From WTJY01 sp045105475 (lineage in GTDB: Bacteria; Chloroflexota; Anaerolineae; Promineifilales; Promineifilaceae): a DNA stretch of 64,000 nt. This document shows positions 44,276 through 51,619 of the stretch, one piece after another. The stretch's first letter is position 1. Each line of letters starts with the position of its first letter. The stretch is from assembly GCA_045105475.1 (NCBI GenBank), contig JBGCDP010000063.1:38392-102391 (forward strand), written 5' to 3'. Position numbers and translations under genes: made by a program. A model generated the notes under the pieces. The model was not told where the DNA came from. It was given only the letters and a program-made list of their open reading frames with translations, and did not search any database.

Positions 44276-46270
44276 ATGCCCCTGCGCCACCCGCATAAAA
44301 TCATTCTGACCCTCATTCTGCTCACGGCCGCGCTCATGCGCATTGTCGGCTTTGTGACGCACTCTCCACCTGGGCCAGAGCATGACGAAGTCGCCAACTG
44401 GCTCATCGATAAAGCGATTATGGCCGGGCAGCATGGCGTTTACTTTACCGAAGCCTACGGGCATGAAGCCGGATTCCACTATTGGCAAACCCTATTTGTC
44501 TGGCTAGTCGGGGATAATCTCATCGCACTACGTGCTCCAGCAGCACTAATGGGTTTACTTTCAGTTGCAGTCACCTATGCACTAAACCGACGACTGTTCG
44601 GCCGTGATTTTGCCATCCTAGCCACAGCCATTATCGCCGTGCTGTTCATGCCGGTCTTTTACAGCCGCTTGGCATTACGGGCGATCAGCTTGCCGGTCAC
44701 GGCCGGACTGGCCGCTTGCTTCATGTGGGATTACTTTATAAAGGAAGAGCGCCGCTATTTGATCGAGGCTGCCTTGCTAGCCGGGCTTTCCTCATATACA
44801 TATCTCGCCTCTCGCACACTCCCAATCTTTTTTGTCGGATTTCTTATTTACATCGCCATTTTTCATCGGCAATTGATTAAATCTACATGGCGAGATTGGC
44901 TTTTATTCGCGGCCGTCTATCTGCTTGTTTCACTGCCGCTCATTCTGTTTCTACAAAATCCACAGAACATCGAGATCCGCACCGGAGAAATCGATGGGCC
45001 GATGCGCGCGATGCTCTCAGGTGACTTCCAGCCGGTTTTGCAAAACACCTTAGCCATTCTGGGTGGATTCGGTTTTTCAGGCGACCCGCTTTGGCGTCAA
45101 GGCGTTGCGTTTCAGCCCATCTTTGAACCAATTTTTGCCATCCTTTTTTACGGTGGGCTGCTTATTTCGCTTTGGCGCATTCGCGACATCCGCTATGGAT
45201 TTTTACTCGTGTGGCTGGGTGCCAGCGTTGTCCCAAGTGTTGTGACCGTTGATGCGCCTAGTACCATCCGCATGATTTTGATGTTACCGGTAACGGTAGC
45301 GTTTCCAATAGTGGTTATAGAACAGGTTTTGTCCTTTTTTGGCTTTTCATTTTCTAGGACCAAAGTCATAGGAAATAGTGGGTTTGTCCACAGTTATCCA
45401 CAGTTATCCACAAGAAACAGCCAGTTATCCACAACAAAAATGAGTTTTACCTTAATTTCCGTCTTGACAGTCGTGATTCTGCTGTTCTATGGCGTGCGGT
45501 CTGGGCGGGATGTGTGGATCACTTGGCCAAACAGTTCAGAAGTCCAATTTGTGTGGCAAAAATCACTAACCGAAATCGGCCGGAACATAGATCAACACCC
45601 TGAAATTACTCAAGTAAGCATTGCAGGCTGGACACCCGAAAGCATGGATGATCCAACGCTAGAATTGACTTTGAAAAACGATTCGGTGCAAAGGCGGCAT
45701 TTCGGCCGAGTGGGTGAGATTCAGACGCTTGTTGTCCCGAGCCACGAGCCAAACCTCTATACGATATATCGACCGGCCGATTTGCCCTTCCACCCAAGTT
45801 TGAACAATATACTTACTGAGCAGCATCAGGTGGAAACGGAAGAAAACTTTGTCATCTATTCAGCAAACGCGCCTATTCAGTTTAGCTTTATCGAAGTAGA
45901 TCAGATTTTTAGCAGCGGCTCTGGCAACAGGCTCATATTTAGTGGCTACCAGTTTGTAGAATCGGCCGACCCCAAATTAATTGAACTGATCACAGTTTGG
46001 CAGGTAGACAATTATCCTAACCCAACAGATCCAGATACGAAGCTGTTTCTCCATTTGGTTGATGCAAATGGTAATCTGCTGGCTCAACATGATGGGCTAG
46101 ATGCTCCTCATCGATTTTGGCAAACGGGTGATACTTTGATTCAACTGCATCAGCTAGCCAAACATGATGATGCGGCCGAAATGCGGATTGGGGTTTATGC
46201 AGGGCAAGAGCCTTGGCCCCGGTTTATACGCTCTGATGGCTCCGACTTTTTAATGATCCCAATCGATTAG
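44276..46270 (+). CDS. GT-C membrane glycosyltransferase (PMT_2/ArnT-like), second copy
   Basis: About 664 residues, homologous to the 5.1-kb GT-C protein. The first helix is followed by the catalytic loop GPEHDEVANWLIDKAI, and about ten helices reach residue 400. The C-terminal 240 residues hold the shared beta-rich module (TKLFLHLVDANGNLLAQHDG). In the loop before the last helix, the DNA carries four DnaA-box-like nonamers that encode a Ser/Thr/Gln-rich stretch. I use the ATG after the TATAAT; the longer frame begins at a TTG inside the promoter. Likely an extracytoplasmic sugar transferase. Confidence 0.82.
   Translation: MPLRHPHKIILTLILLTAALMRIVGFVTHSPPGPEHDEVANWLIDKAIMAGQHGVYFTEAYGHEAGFHYWQTLFVWLVGDNLIALRAPAALMGLLSVAVTYALNRRLFGRDFAILATAIIAVLFMPVFYSRLALRAISLPVTAGLAACFMWDYFIKEERRYLIEAALLAGLSSYTYLASRTLPIFFVGFLIYIAIFHRQLIKSTWRDWLLFAAVYLLVSLPLILFLQNPQNIEIRTGEIDGPMRAMLSGDFQPVLQNTLAILGGFGFSGDPLWRQGVAFQPIFEPIFAILFYGGLLISLWRIRDIRYGFLLVWLGASVVPSVVTVDAPSTIRMILMLPVTVAFPIVVIEQVLSFFGFSFSRTKVIGNSGFVHSYPQLSTRNSQLSTTKMSFTLISVLTVVILLFYGVRSGRDVWITWPNSSEVQFVWQKSLTEIGRNIDQHPEITQVSIAGWTPESMDDPTLELTLKNDSVQRRHFGRVGEIQTLVVPSHEPNLYTIYRPADLPFHPSLNNILTEQHQVETEENFVIYSANAPIQFSFIEVDQIFSSGSGNRLIFSGYQFVESADPKLIELITVWQVDNYPNPTDPDTKLFLHLVDANGNLLAQHDGLDAPHRFWQTGDTLIQLHQLAKHDDAAEMRIGVYAGQEPWPRFIRSDGSDFLMIPID
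45384..45433 (+). repeat. Cluster of four DnaA-box-like nonamers inside a coding region
   Basis: TTATCCACA occurs exactly at 45394-45402, 45404-45412 and 45425-45433, and TTGTCCACA (one mismatch) at 45384-45392. The first three are spaced exactly 10 bp apart, one helical turn, all on the plus strand. TTATCCACA is the classical DnaA-binding consensus. Confidence 0.7.
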
Positions 46271-46288
46271 TTTTTAAAGAGTCTTAGA

Positions 46289-46825
46289 TTAGGAGTCTGC
46301 ATGCTTCCAGCGATTTTTATCCGGCCGCAAATCGTCCGGATCAATTTCGGCCGATTGCACATCAATCATTTTAACAAAGTCTTTAATCGAAATGCGTGCC
46401 GCTAAAATACCGGCCAATGCTCCACCTGCGGCCCCAACCAATGGCACTTGCTGGAAAAGATAATAGCCAGTAATGGCCCAAACAATAATTAAGGTTACGT
46501 GCCAAACTGCATTAACTCGCTTCATATCGAGCTCTGGCTCTTGCTCGCCCCAGCTGCTCACAGCCCCATTAAACCAGCCAACAAAATAGCCAATAAGCGC
46601 CCCGGTCATCATGCCGGTCGTCAGGCCAATGAGCGTAGAAAATATAACAAAGCCAAACCCGGCCGGTGTTGATAGGCTAGCCAGCCCGGTAAGGATCATC
46701 AAGATACCCCCGCCAATAGCGCCTGCGAAAGAGCCGCCTTTAACTCCGCTTACTCCACCTATAGAACCTGTCCGTATAACATTAATGATATTGTTTGACA
46801 TGAAAATATTTGGTGCAAGCTGCAT
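46289..46825 (-). CDS. Unknown four-helix membrane protein
   Basis: A 178-residue protein with Gly/Ala-rich helices (FAGAIGGGILMILTGLASL, GFGFVIFSTLIGLTTGMMTG, GALIGYFVGWFNG, then VWHVTLIIVWAITGYYLF and AAGGALAGILAARI) and a charged C-terminal tail. I do not recognise it. The second Met (residue 9, MSNNIINVIR) is an equally good start. It is convergent with the GT-C gene with an 18-bp gap. Confidence 0.6.
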   Translation of the reverse strand: MQLAPNIFMSNNIINVIRTGSIGGVSGVKGGSFAGAIGGGILMILTGLASLSTPAGFGFVIFSTLIGLTTGMMTGALIGYFVGWFNGAVSSWGEQEPELDMKRVNAVWHVTLIIVWAITGYYLFQQVPLVGAAGGALAGILAARISIKDFVKMIDVQSAEIDPDDLRPDKNRWKHADS

Positions 46826-47183
46826 CCCCAGTTTCTGGAGCCGTGCAAATTGCAGATAGCTAGATATTTATAACTTTTTTAATTATAACGGGCGGAAAAA
46901 CTAAGGCTGATTCAATTACATAATTCTGGCATGTTAGTCGGCTCAATTGGCTCAACACCTTCTTTTTTTACAGCTCTGTCTGCGGAAGTGTCAAAAGGCT
47001 TAAATTGAAAATATGACTCGAATCGATTGGCAAGGAAAATGAAAACCTTTGTAAAAATAGTTTTGCTTAAAAGCCAGTGGACAATAACCGCTAATCTCCT
47101 AAATTTAGGAGCAAACTGATAATGCTTTTTTCCATCGTTCTGTATGACGACGTTTACAAAGGTGTTCAATTTGTAAATGTCTG

Positions 47184-47212
47184 TTGATTTAAAAAAATCA
47201 CATTGCTATAAT
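47184..47212 (+). promoter_or_regulatory. tRNA-Glu promoter
   Basis: TTGATT (47184-47189), 17-nt spacer and TATAAT (47207-47212), with transcription starting a few bases before the mature tRNA. This is the clearest sigma-70 promoter in the window and shows that the host uses the standard consensus. Confidence 0.85.
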
Positions 47213-47223
47213 TCTCGTCCGTT

Positions 47224-47296
47224 GCCCTCATCGTCTAGGGGACCAGGACGTAGCCCTTTCAAGGCTAAAACCGGAGTTCGAATCTCCGTGGGGGCA
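47224..47296 (+). tRNA. tRNA-Glu (UUC)
   Basis: A 73-nt cloverleaf. The acceptor arms GCCCTCA and TGGGGGC pair fully (one G-U), the anticodon loop is CTTTCAA with anticodon TTC, and the T arm reads CGGAGTTCGAATCTCCG. The 3' CCA is not encoded. It has its own promoter and terminator. Confidence 0.95.
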
Positions 47297-47326
47297 CAAG
47301 TGTGAGCACAGCTCACCAATGTGCAC

Positions 47327-47369
47327 AAAAAGACCGAAACATTTTTTTAAAATGTTTCGGTCTTTTTTA
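47327..47369 (+). terminator. Rho-independent terminator of tRNA-Glu
   Basis: AAAAAGACCGAAACATTTT and its complement flank a short loop and end in a run of six T residues. It directly follows the tRNA, with a smaller hairpin (GTGAGC/GCTCAC) between. Confidence 0.93.
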
Positions 47370-47606
47370 TTGCCTGCTACTAAGCGCATCTCAACCTAAA
47401 ACCGTAATTGAGGTCAAGAACCCAACTTAGTTCTGTCTGCAATAACACCCCATCATCTTTTCATAGTCTGCTCCCGGCCCACTCGCTTTTTCATGCTAAA
47501 TCTAAATGGTTACCACAGAAGCCCTATTGTCGATACCTTGTATCCACATTGAGATATTTAGACCCAAAATTTGCTGAAAAATAAGGCTACAATCAATTTA
47601 GTTTTA

Positions 47607-47626
47607 TTAGTAAAACGATGCACTAA
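47607..47626. promoter_or_regulatory. Upstream LacI-type operator copy
   Basis: TTAGTAAAACGATGCACTAA has matching ends TTAGT/ACTAA around a central ACG, and shares TTAGTAAAACG with the site that overlaps the lacI promoter. It lies about 150 bp upstream, a spacing that would allow looping. Confidence 0.5.
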
Positions 47627-47722
47627 AAAAATCGATTCCACCTCAATTCTACATGCTAGCTCCTCCACTGCGTACCCTGTGCGTACCCTGGCCTTAAATA
47701 ACAGGGGTAAATAATTAAAAAT

Positions 47723-47751
47723 TTGACAAAGATAATACCTAAGGCTACCAT
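47723..47751 (+). promoter_or_regulatory. lacI promoter
   Basis: TTGACA (47723-47728), 17-nt spacer and TACCAT (47746-47751), with the start point near 47758. The -35 is perfect. The operator copy at 47756-47773 overlaps the start point, giving direct autorepression. Confidence 0.75.
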
Positions 47752-47755
47752 CTGT

Positions 47756-47773
47756 TTAGTAAAACGTTACACC
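47756..47773. promoter_or_regulatory. LacI-type operator overlapping the transcription start
   Basis: TTAGTAAAACGTTACACC has the AACGTT core typical of LacI/GalR-family operators and sits on the start point of the lacI promoter, 38-55 bp before the ATG. Confidence 0.6.
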
Positions 47774-47810
47774 AAATAATATATTTTCATCTTTTGCCCA
47801 GAATAGCTTC

Positions 47811-48887
47811 ATGACGAACAAAGTAACCATCACTGATGTCGCCCGAAAAGCCGGTGTCTCACTCAGCACTGTTTCAAACCTGCTAAACGGCCGTTCAAAG
47901 CGAATGCGCCCCAGCACAGAACAGCGCATCCTTGAAGCGATTGACGAATTAGGGTATACGCCTAATCAAGCGGCTCGTCAGCTAAAAACAGGGCAATCAG
48001 CCATTATCGGTTTAATCGTGCCATCAGTAGCAAATCCGTTTTACGGCATCTTTGCAAGGCATGTGGAATCGGCCGCCCTGAAACTTGGCTACCAAGTTTT
48101 GTTAGGCAATAGTGACCGTGACCCTGAACGGGAATTTAAATACGCAGAAGAATTATGGGGTTATGGTGTACGCGGCATGATTTTCGGTTCATCACTTTTT
48201 CAACTTTCTCATTTCGAGACGTTGATCTCACGTGGACTCCATGTCGTAGCATTTGAACGGCCAACACAAGCGGATGATGGAACCCGTGTAGATAGTGTTG
48301 GTATTGATAACCATTTAGCCGCTCGCTTGGCGACAAAGCATCTTTTGTCATTAGGGCACAAACGGATCGGTTTTTTATCTGGACCGATCCAAACAGTCAG
48401 TCGCTTAGACCGCCTGTCTGGCTACCAATCCGCTTTAAGAGATGCAGCTATTCAATCTGACCCTGAACTAATTTGGGATGTTTCTACATCGGAAAATAGT
48501 TATGGAGATGCTGATGCGGTCGACCTCGGCCGTCAAGGCACCCAAGAGCTGTTAAGTAGATTGGACCCACCAACCGCCATCTTTGCCATCAATGACATGT
48601 TCGCCTTTGGCGCATATGCAGGGGCAAAAGATATGGGTCTCCAAATTCCTTCAGATTTATCAGTGGTTGGCGTCGATGACATCACCCTAACTGAAATTGT
48701 TCAACCATCATTAACGACTGTCCGCCAGCCAATTGAAAAAATTGCTACGATGGCGGTAAACAGGCTTGTAGCCAGGCTTGAAGGAAAATTTGATGAGAAA
48801 CAAGACCATCAAATCCTTCCGGCTCAACTCATCGTTAGATCATCAACAGCTCAGGTTCCCCAGCAGGGGCCCAAGAGGAAAAATTAA
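47811..48887 (+). CDS. LacI family transcriptional regulator of the polyuronide locus
   Basis: A 358-residue regulator with an N-terminal LacI HTH (ITDVARKAGVSLSTVSNLLN, residues 7-26), hinge helix, and a periplasmic-binding-protein-like sensor domain (SAIIGLIVPSVANPFYGIFA, then AIFAINDMFAFGAYAGAKDM and LSVVGVDDITLTEIVQPSLT). It heads the catabolic locus, so it probably represses it until a breakdown sugar such as an unsaturated uronide or 2-keto-3-deoxygluconate binds. Two operator copies lie upstream. No Shine-Dalgarno. Confidence 0.92.
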   Translation: MTNKVTITDVARKAGVSLSTVSNLLNGRSKRMRPSTEQRILEAIDELGYTPNQAARQLKTGQSAIIGLIVPSVANPFYGIFARHVESAALKLGYQVLLGNSDRDPEREFKYAEELWGYGVRGMIFGSSLFQLSHFETLISRGLHVVAFERPTQADDGTRVDSVGIDNHLAARLATKHLLSLGHKRIGFLSGPIQTVSRLDRLSGYQSALRDAAIQSDPELIWDVSTSENSYGDADAVDLGRQGTQELLSRLDPPTAIFAINDMFAFGAYAGAKDMGLQIPSDLSVVGVDDITLTEIVQPSLTTVRQPIEKIATMAVNRLVARLEGKFDEKQDHQILPAQLIVRSSTAQVPQQGPKRKN

Positions 48888-48940
48888 CCAAAGCTGGCAA
48901 TCTCTTTGCAAAAAACAAAAACAAAACTAGGAAAAATTTT

Positions 48941-49678
48941 ATGAAAATCGACTTAACAGGAAAATCAGCTGTCGTAACTGGCGGCAATCACGGAATCGGC
49001 CGAGCGTTGGTGCAAATGCTCGCAGACTGCGGTGCAAAGGTTGTGTCTACTCACTTTTCAAGCGAGTTCCAACCATTCGACAATGATGCAATTACCGGTA
49101 TGCAACTGGATGCGACCGATAGTGCGCAAGTCAGCGAAGTGATGAAAGCTTCAGCTGAAAAAATGGACGGCAAAATTGATATTTTGGTCAATAACGCCGG
49201 TGGGCTTTTGGCCAGAGTCGAAACCTCAGAAATGAGTGATGAACACTTTCACAAAGTGATGGACGTTAACTTTAGCAGTACCTTCTACTGCACCCGCGAA
49301 GCGTTGAAATTCATGCCTGATGGCGGCCGGATCATCAACTTATCTTCGTTGGCGGCACAAGATGGAGGTGGCGGTGGCTCTCGCATTTATGCCGCATCAA
49401 AAGGAGCTGTTATCAGCTTTACCCGTGGTATGGCTAAAGAGCTTGGTCCACGTCGCATTACGGTAAATGCAATTGCTCCAGGCTTCATTGCTGACACCGC
49501 GTTCCACAACACATTTACCCCGGACAATGTCCAAGACATGATCGTTGGCAAAATTCCAGTTGGGCGTGGTGGACACGTAGATGACGTAGCTGCGGCCGGA
49601 ATTTACTTAGCCTCAGATATGGCAGGCTTTGTTACCGGTGAAGTTCTCGAAATTAACGGCGGACTTTACTTTACCTAA
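48941..49678 (+). CDS. SDR family oxidoreductase
   Basis: A 245-residue classical short-chain dehydrogenase. GGNHGIGRA binds NAD(P); NNAGG, a catalytic Ser (INLSSLAA) and YAASK follow. In this locus it is likely to act on a uronic-acid breakdown product, such as reducing the unsaturated keto-uronate or a 2-keto-3-deoxygluconate isomer (inference from context). Aldose or sugar-acid oxidation is equally possible. AGGAAAAA lies before the ATG. It is a separate gene from the KduD-like SDR at the end of the locus. Confidence 0.85.
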   Translation: MKIDLTGKSAVVTGGNHGIGRALVQMLADCGAKVVSTHFSSEFQPFDNDAITGMQLDATDSAQVSEVMKASAEKMDGKIDILVNNAGGLLARVETSEMSDEHFHKVMDVNFSSTFYCTREALKFMPDGGRIINLSSLAAQDGGGGGSRIYAASKGAVISFTRGMAKELGPRRITVNAIAPGFIADTAFHNTFTPDNVQDMIVGKIPVGRGGHVDDVAAAGIYLASDMAGFVTGEVLEINGGLYFT

Positions 49679-49694
49679 TTATCTTCTTCTCCAT

Positions 49695-49730
49695 TGCTGA
49701 AGGTTCTTCTATATAAATGAACCTTCAGCA
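49695..49730 (+). promoter_or_regulatory. Perfect 12-bp hairpin covering the lyase start codon
   Basis: TGCTGAAGGTTC and GAACCTTCAGCA flank a 12-nt AU-rich loop. The first ATG of the next gene (49717) sits at the loop-stem border, so the structure could limit initiation there, or act as an attenuator after the SDR gene. Confidence 0.6.
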
Positions 49731-51618
49731 CAAACTTTTACTACTTCCCCACATGTATTGTTTGCCCCCGGCCACCCTCCAACAGGCCAAGAAAAAAGCT
49801 GATTCAGTTCCTTGGGCGCAATCGGCTTGGCAGTCGATTGAAAAACGCGCAAAGCATTTTGTCGAATCAGGCCAAACCGTGCCAGAAGAGGCAGGCGGCT
49901 GGATTCACAACTACATTTGCTTAGATCACTGGCTTCCCATTACATTTGATGGAGCAACCCTTGGCGTGCATCATTGCCCGGCCGGACATTTGTGTGAAGG
50001 TGAAAAACTGGACGCCGCGTGGCGTGTGTGGCGCCATCGTCAAATCACTGATTTGGCTCGGGATGCCGGATTTGCCTACCAAGTAAGAGGATCAGAAATC
50101 TGTCGCCAAGCTGTCTTGTCGATTTTGCTCCAGTATGCAGACTTCTACACCAAGTTTGACGGATTATCTGACGCAGAGCCATGGATGCTCAAAGGACATG
50201 CTTTTAACCAAGCGTTAACCGAAGGACTTTGGGCCGTGCCTTTAATCCAAGCCTATGATTGCATCACAGAGACGCTTACGGCCGAACAAAACCAACGTAT
50301 CCAAAACGAATTGTGGAAGCCTCTCCAACGAGTTATGGAGCAGGCTCAAGATAAATTAATCGCTCAAGACAAAGTAAGCAGCAACTATATGGCGTGGATC
50401 AACGGTTGCTTGGGTCTGATGGGTTTTGCCATCCAAGATCAAGCGATGATCAAACGGGCTATCGAAGCTCCGGCCGGGTTTAAAGCCCACATCGATGTTG
50501 CGATTCTTGCAGATAATATGGAGTTTGAAGTTACTCCGTACTATCACAACTTTGTTTTGCTCGCGAACCTAATTCTGGCTGAAGCCGCAGCCGCCAATGG
50601 AATCGACATTCAAAATCACGTTGGAGAGCAGGGTCAATCTAATGTAGGCATGGGGCTTGCTGTAGCCAACCTTGCATGGCCCGATGGCTCATTGCCAGAC
50701 ATTTCAGAGGGCTCATATTGGCAAGACAGCATCTATGACCCTGAACTGATTCAAGTTTATGAAATATTAGACGGCCAATCGGCCGATGGTGAATTTCAGC
50801 AGGTTTTAGCCGCCGCTTACAGCCGCGAGAATCGCCAGCGCACCAACTGGGCCGCTCTCATGTTCGGCAAAGCCAACCAACCAGCAAACCAATCAGCAGA
50901 CCAAAGAACCAACACTGTTCTCTCTTCATCCGGCTTGGCCCAATGGCGCACCGGCAGCAAATTGGCCGCCCTCGCAACTTTTGGCCCATATACGGGCCAT
51001 CATCACCAATATGATCGCCTAAGTTTAATCGTTTGGCCGTTTTCAAAAGATGCGGGCAGCCCGCTATATGCATTGCCCGCTCGCAGAGAATGGTATCCAC
51101 ATAGCTACGCCCATAACACCATCGTAGTCGATGGGCAGACTCATGCCAACTGTGGTGGTGAACTTGTTAATTGGGATGGAAACCAACTGGTGATGAGCAT
51201 GCCAGATGCATATCCCGGTATCCAGCTTGAGCGCACAACAGAATCTAAAGACGACAAAATATTTGATGTTCTAACGGCCGAGGCCGAATCTGAACACACC
51301 TTTGATTGGCTGTTCCATGTTGATGGCGAGGTTCAGCCATCTTGCGAAATGACTGCAAAAAGCGAACCGCTAGGCCAAGAAGGTGCAGCTTCTTTTATTA
51401 ACTTAGTTGGAGAAAGTGTGATTCAAGAGAATGTTTCTCTTACCATAAAAAATGGTGAGGATCAGTATCAAATAATCCTTTCTGGCGAGGTTCCCTTCAA
51501 ATTGCTATTGGGCAGTTGCCCCGGCACATCACGCACGCCGACCCAACAACGAACGGTCATTATCGGCCGGACCATTGGCCAAAAACAAACTTACTCAACG
51601 GTGATTGAACAAAAATAA
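49717..51618 (+). CDS. Heparinase II/III family polysaccharide lyase (cytoplasmic)
   Basis: A 633-residue protein without a signal peptide. The N-terminal helical toroid domain covers about 30-340 (WMLKGHAFNQALTEGLWAVP, NYMAWINGCLGLMGFAI, EFEVTPYYHNFVLL), and the C-terminal beta-sandwich is of heparinase II/III type (FGPYTGHHHQYDRLSLIVWP, YAHNTIVVDGQTH). The Tyr/His set in VTPYYHN and GHHHQYD is the probable catalytic site for beta-elimination of uronic acid chains. A later Met (HMYCLPP) could be the true start because the first ATG is inside a hairpin. It is coupled to the next lyase. Confidence 0.8.
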   Translation: MNLQHKLLLLPHMYCLPPATLQQAKKKADSVPWAQSAWQSIEKRAKHFVESGQTVPEEAGGWIHNYICLDHWLPITFDGATLGVHHCPAGHLCEGEKLDAAWRVWRHRQITDLARDAGFAYQVRGSEICRQAVLSILLQYADFYTKFDGLSDAEPWMLKGHAFNQALTEGLWAVPLIQAYDCITETLTAEQNQRIQNELWKPLQRVMEQAQDKLIAQDKVSSNYMAWINGCLGLMGFAIQDQAMIKRAIEAPAGFKAHIDVAILADNMEFEVTPYYHNFVLLANLILAEAAAANGIDIQNHVGEQGQSNVGMGLAVANLAWPDGSLPDISEGSYWQDSIYDPELIQVYEILDGQSADGEFQQVLAAAYSRENRQRTNWAALMFGKANQPANQSADQRTNTVLSSSGLAQWRTGSKLAALATFGPYTGHHHQYDRLSLIVWPFSKDAGSPLYALPARREWYPHSYAHNTIVVDGQTHANCGGELVNWDGNQLVMSMPDAYPGIQLERTTESKDDKIFDVLTAEAESEHTFDWLFHVDGEVQPSCEMTAKSEPLGQEGAASFINLVGESVIQENVSLTIKNGEDQYQIILSGEVPFKLLLGSCPGTSRTPTQQRTVIIGRTIGQKQTYSTVIEQK

Positions 51619-51619
51619 T

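Larger units (their letters stand above)
47297..47810. other. Intergenic region between tRNA-Glu and lacI
   Basis: About 510 bases. They contain the tRNA terminator, an 11-bp-period tandem pair GCGTACCCTG (47670-47690), and two related control segments about 150 bp apart that both contain AAGGCTAC followed by TTAGTAAAACG (from 47584 and 47741). The second is the lacI promoter/operator; the first looks like a duplicated copy. No integrase or other gene is seen. Confidence 0.6.

Noticed and set aside
46912..47169. 85-codon frame on the minus strand upstream of tRNA-Glu
   Set aside because: TTG start, no ribosome binding site, no family resemblance and low-complexity content; probably chance.
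47670..47690. Tandem GCGTACCCTG pair as an integration (att) scar beside the tRNA
   Set aside because: No integrase and no copy of the tRNA 3' end was seen nearby, so attachment-site origin is unsupported.
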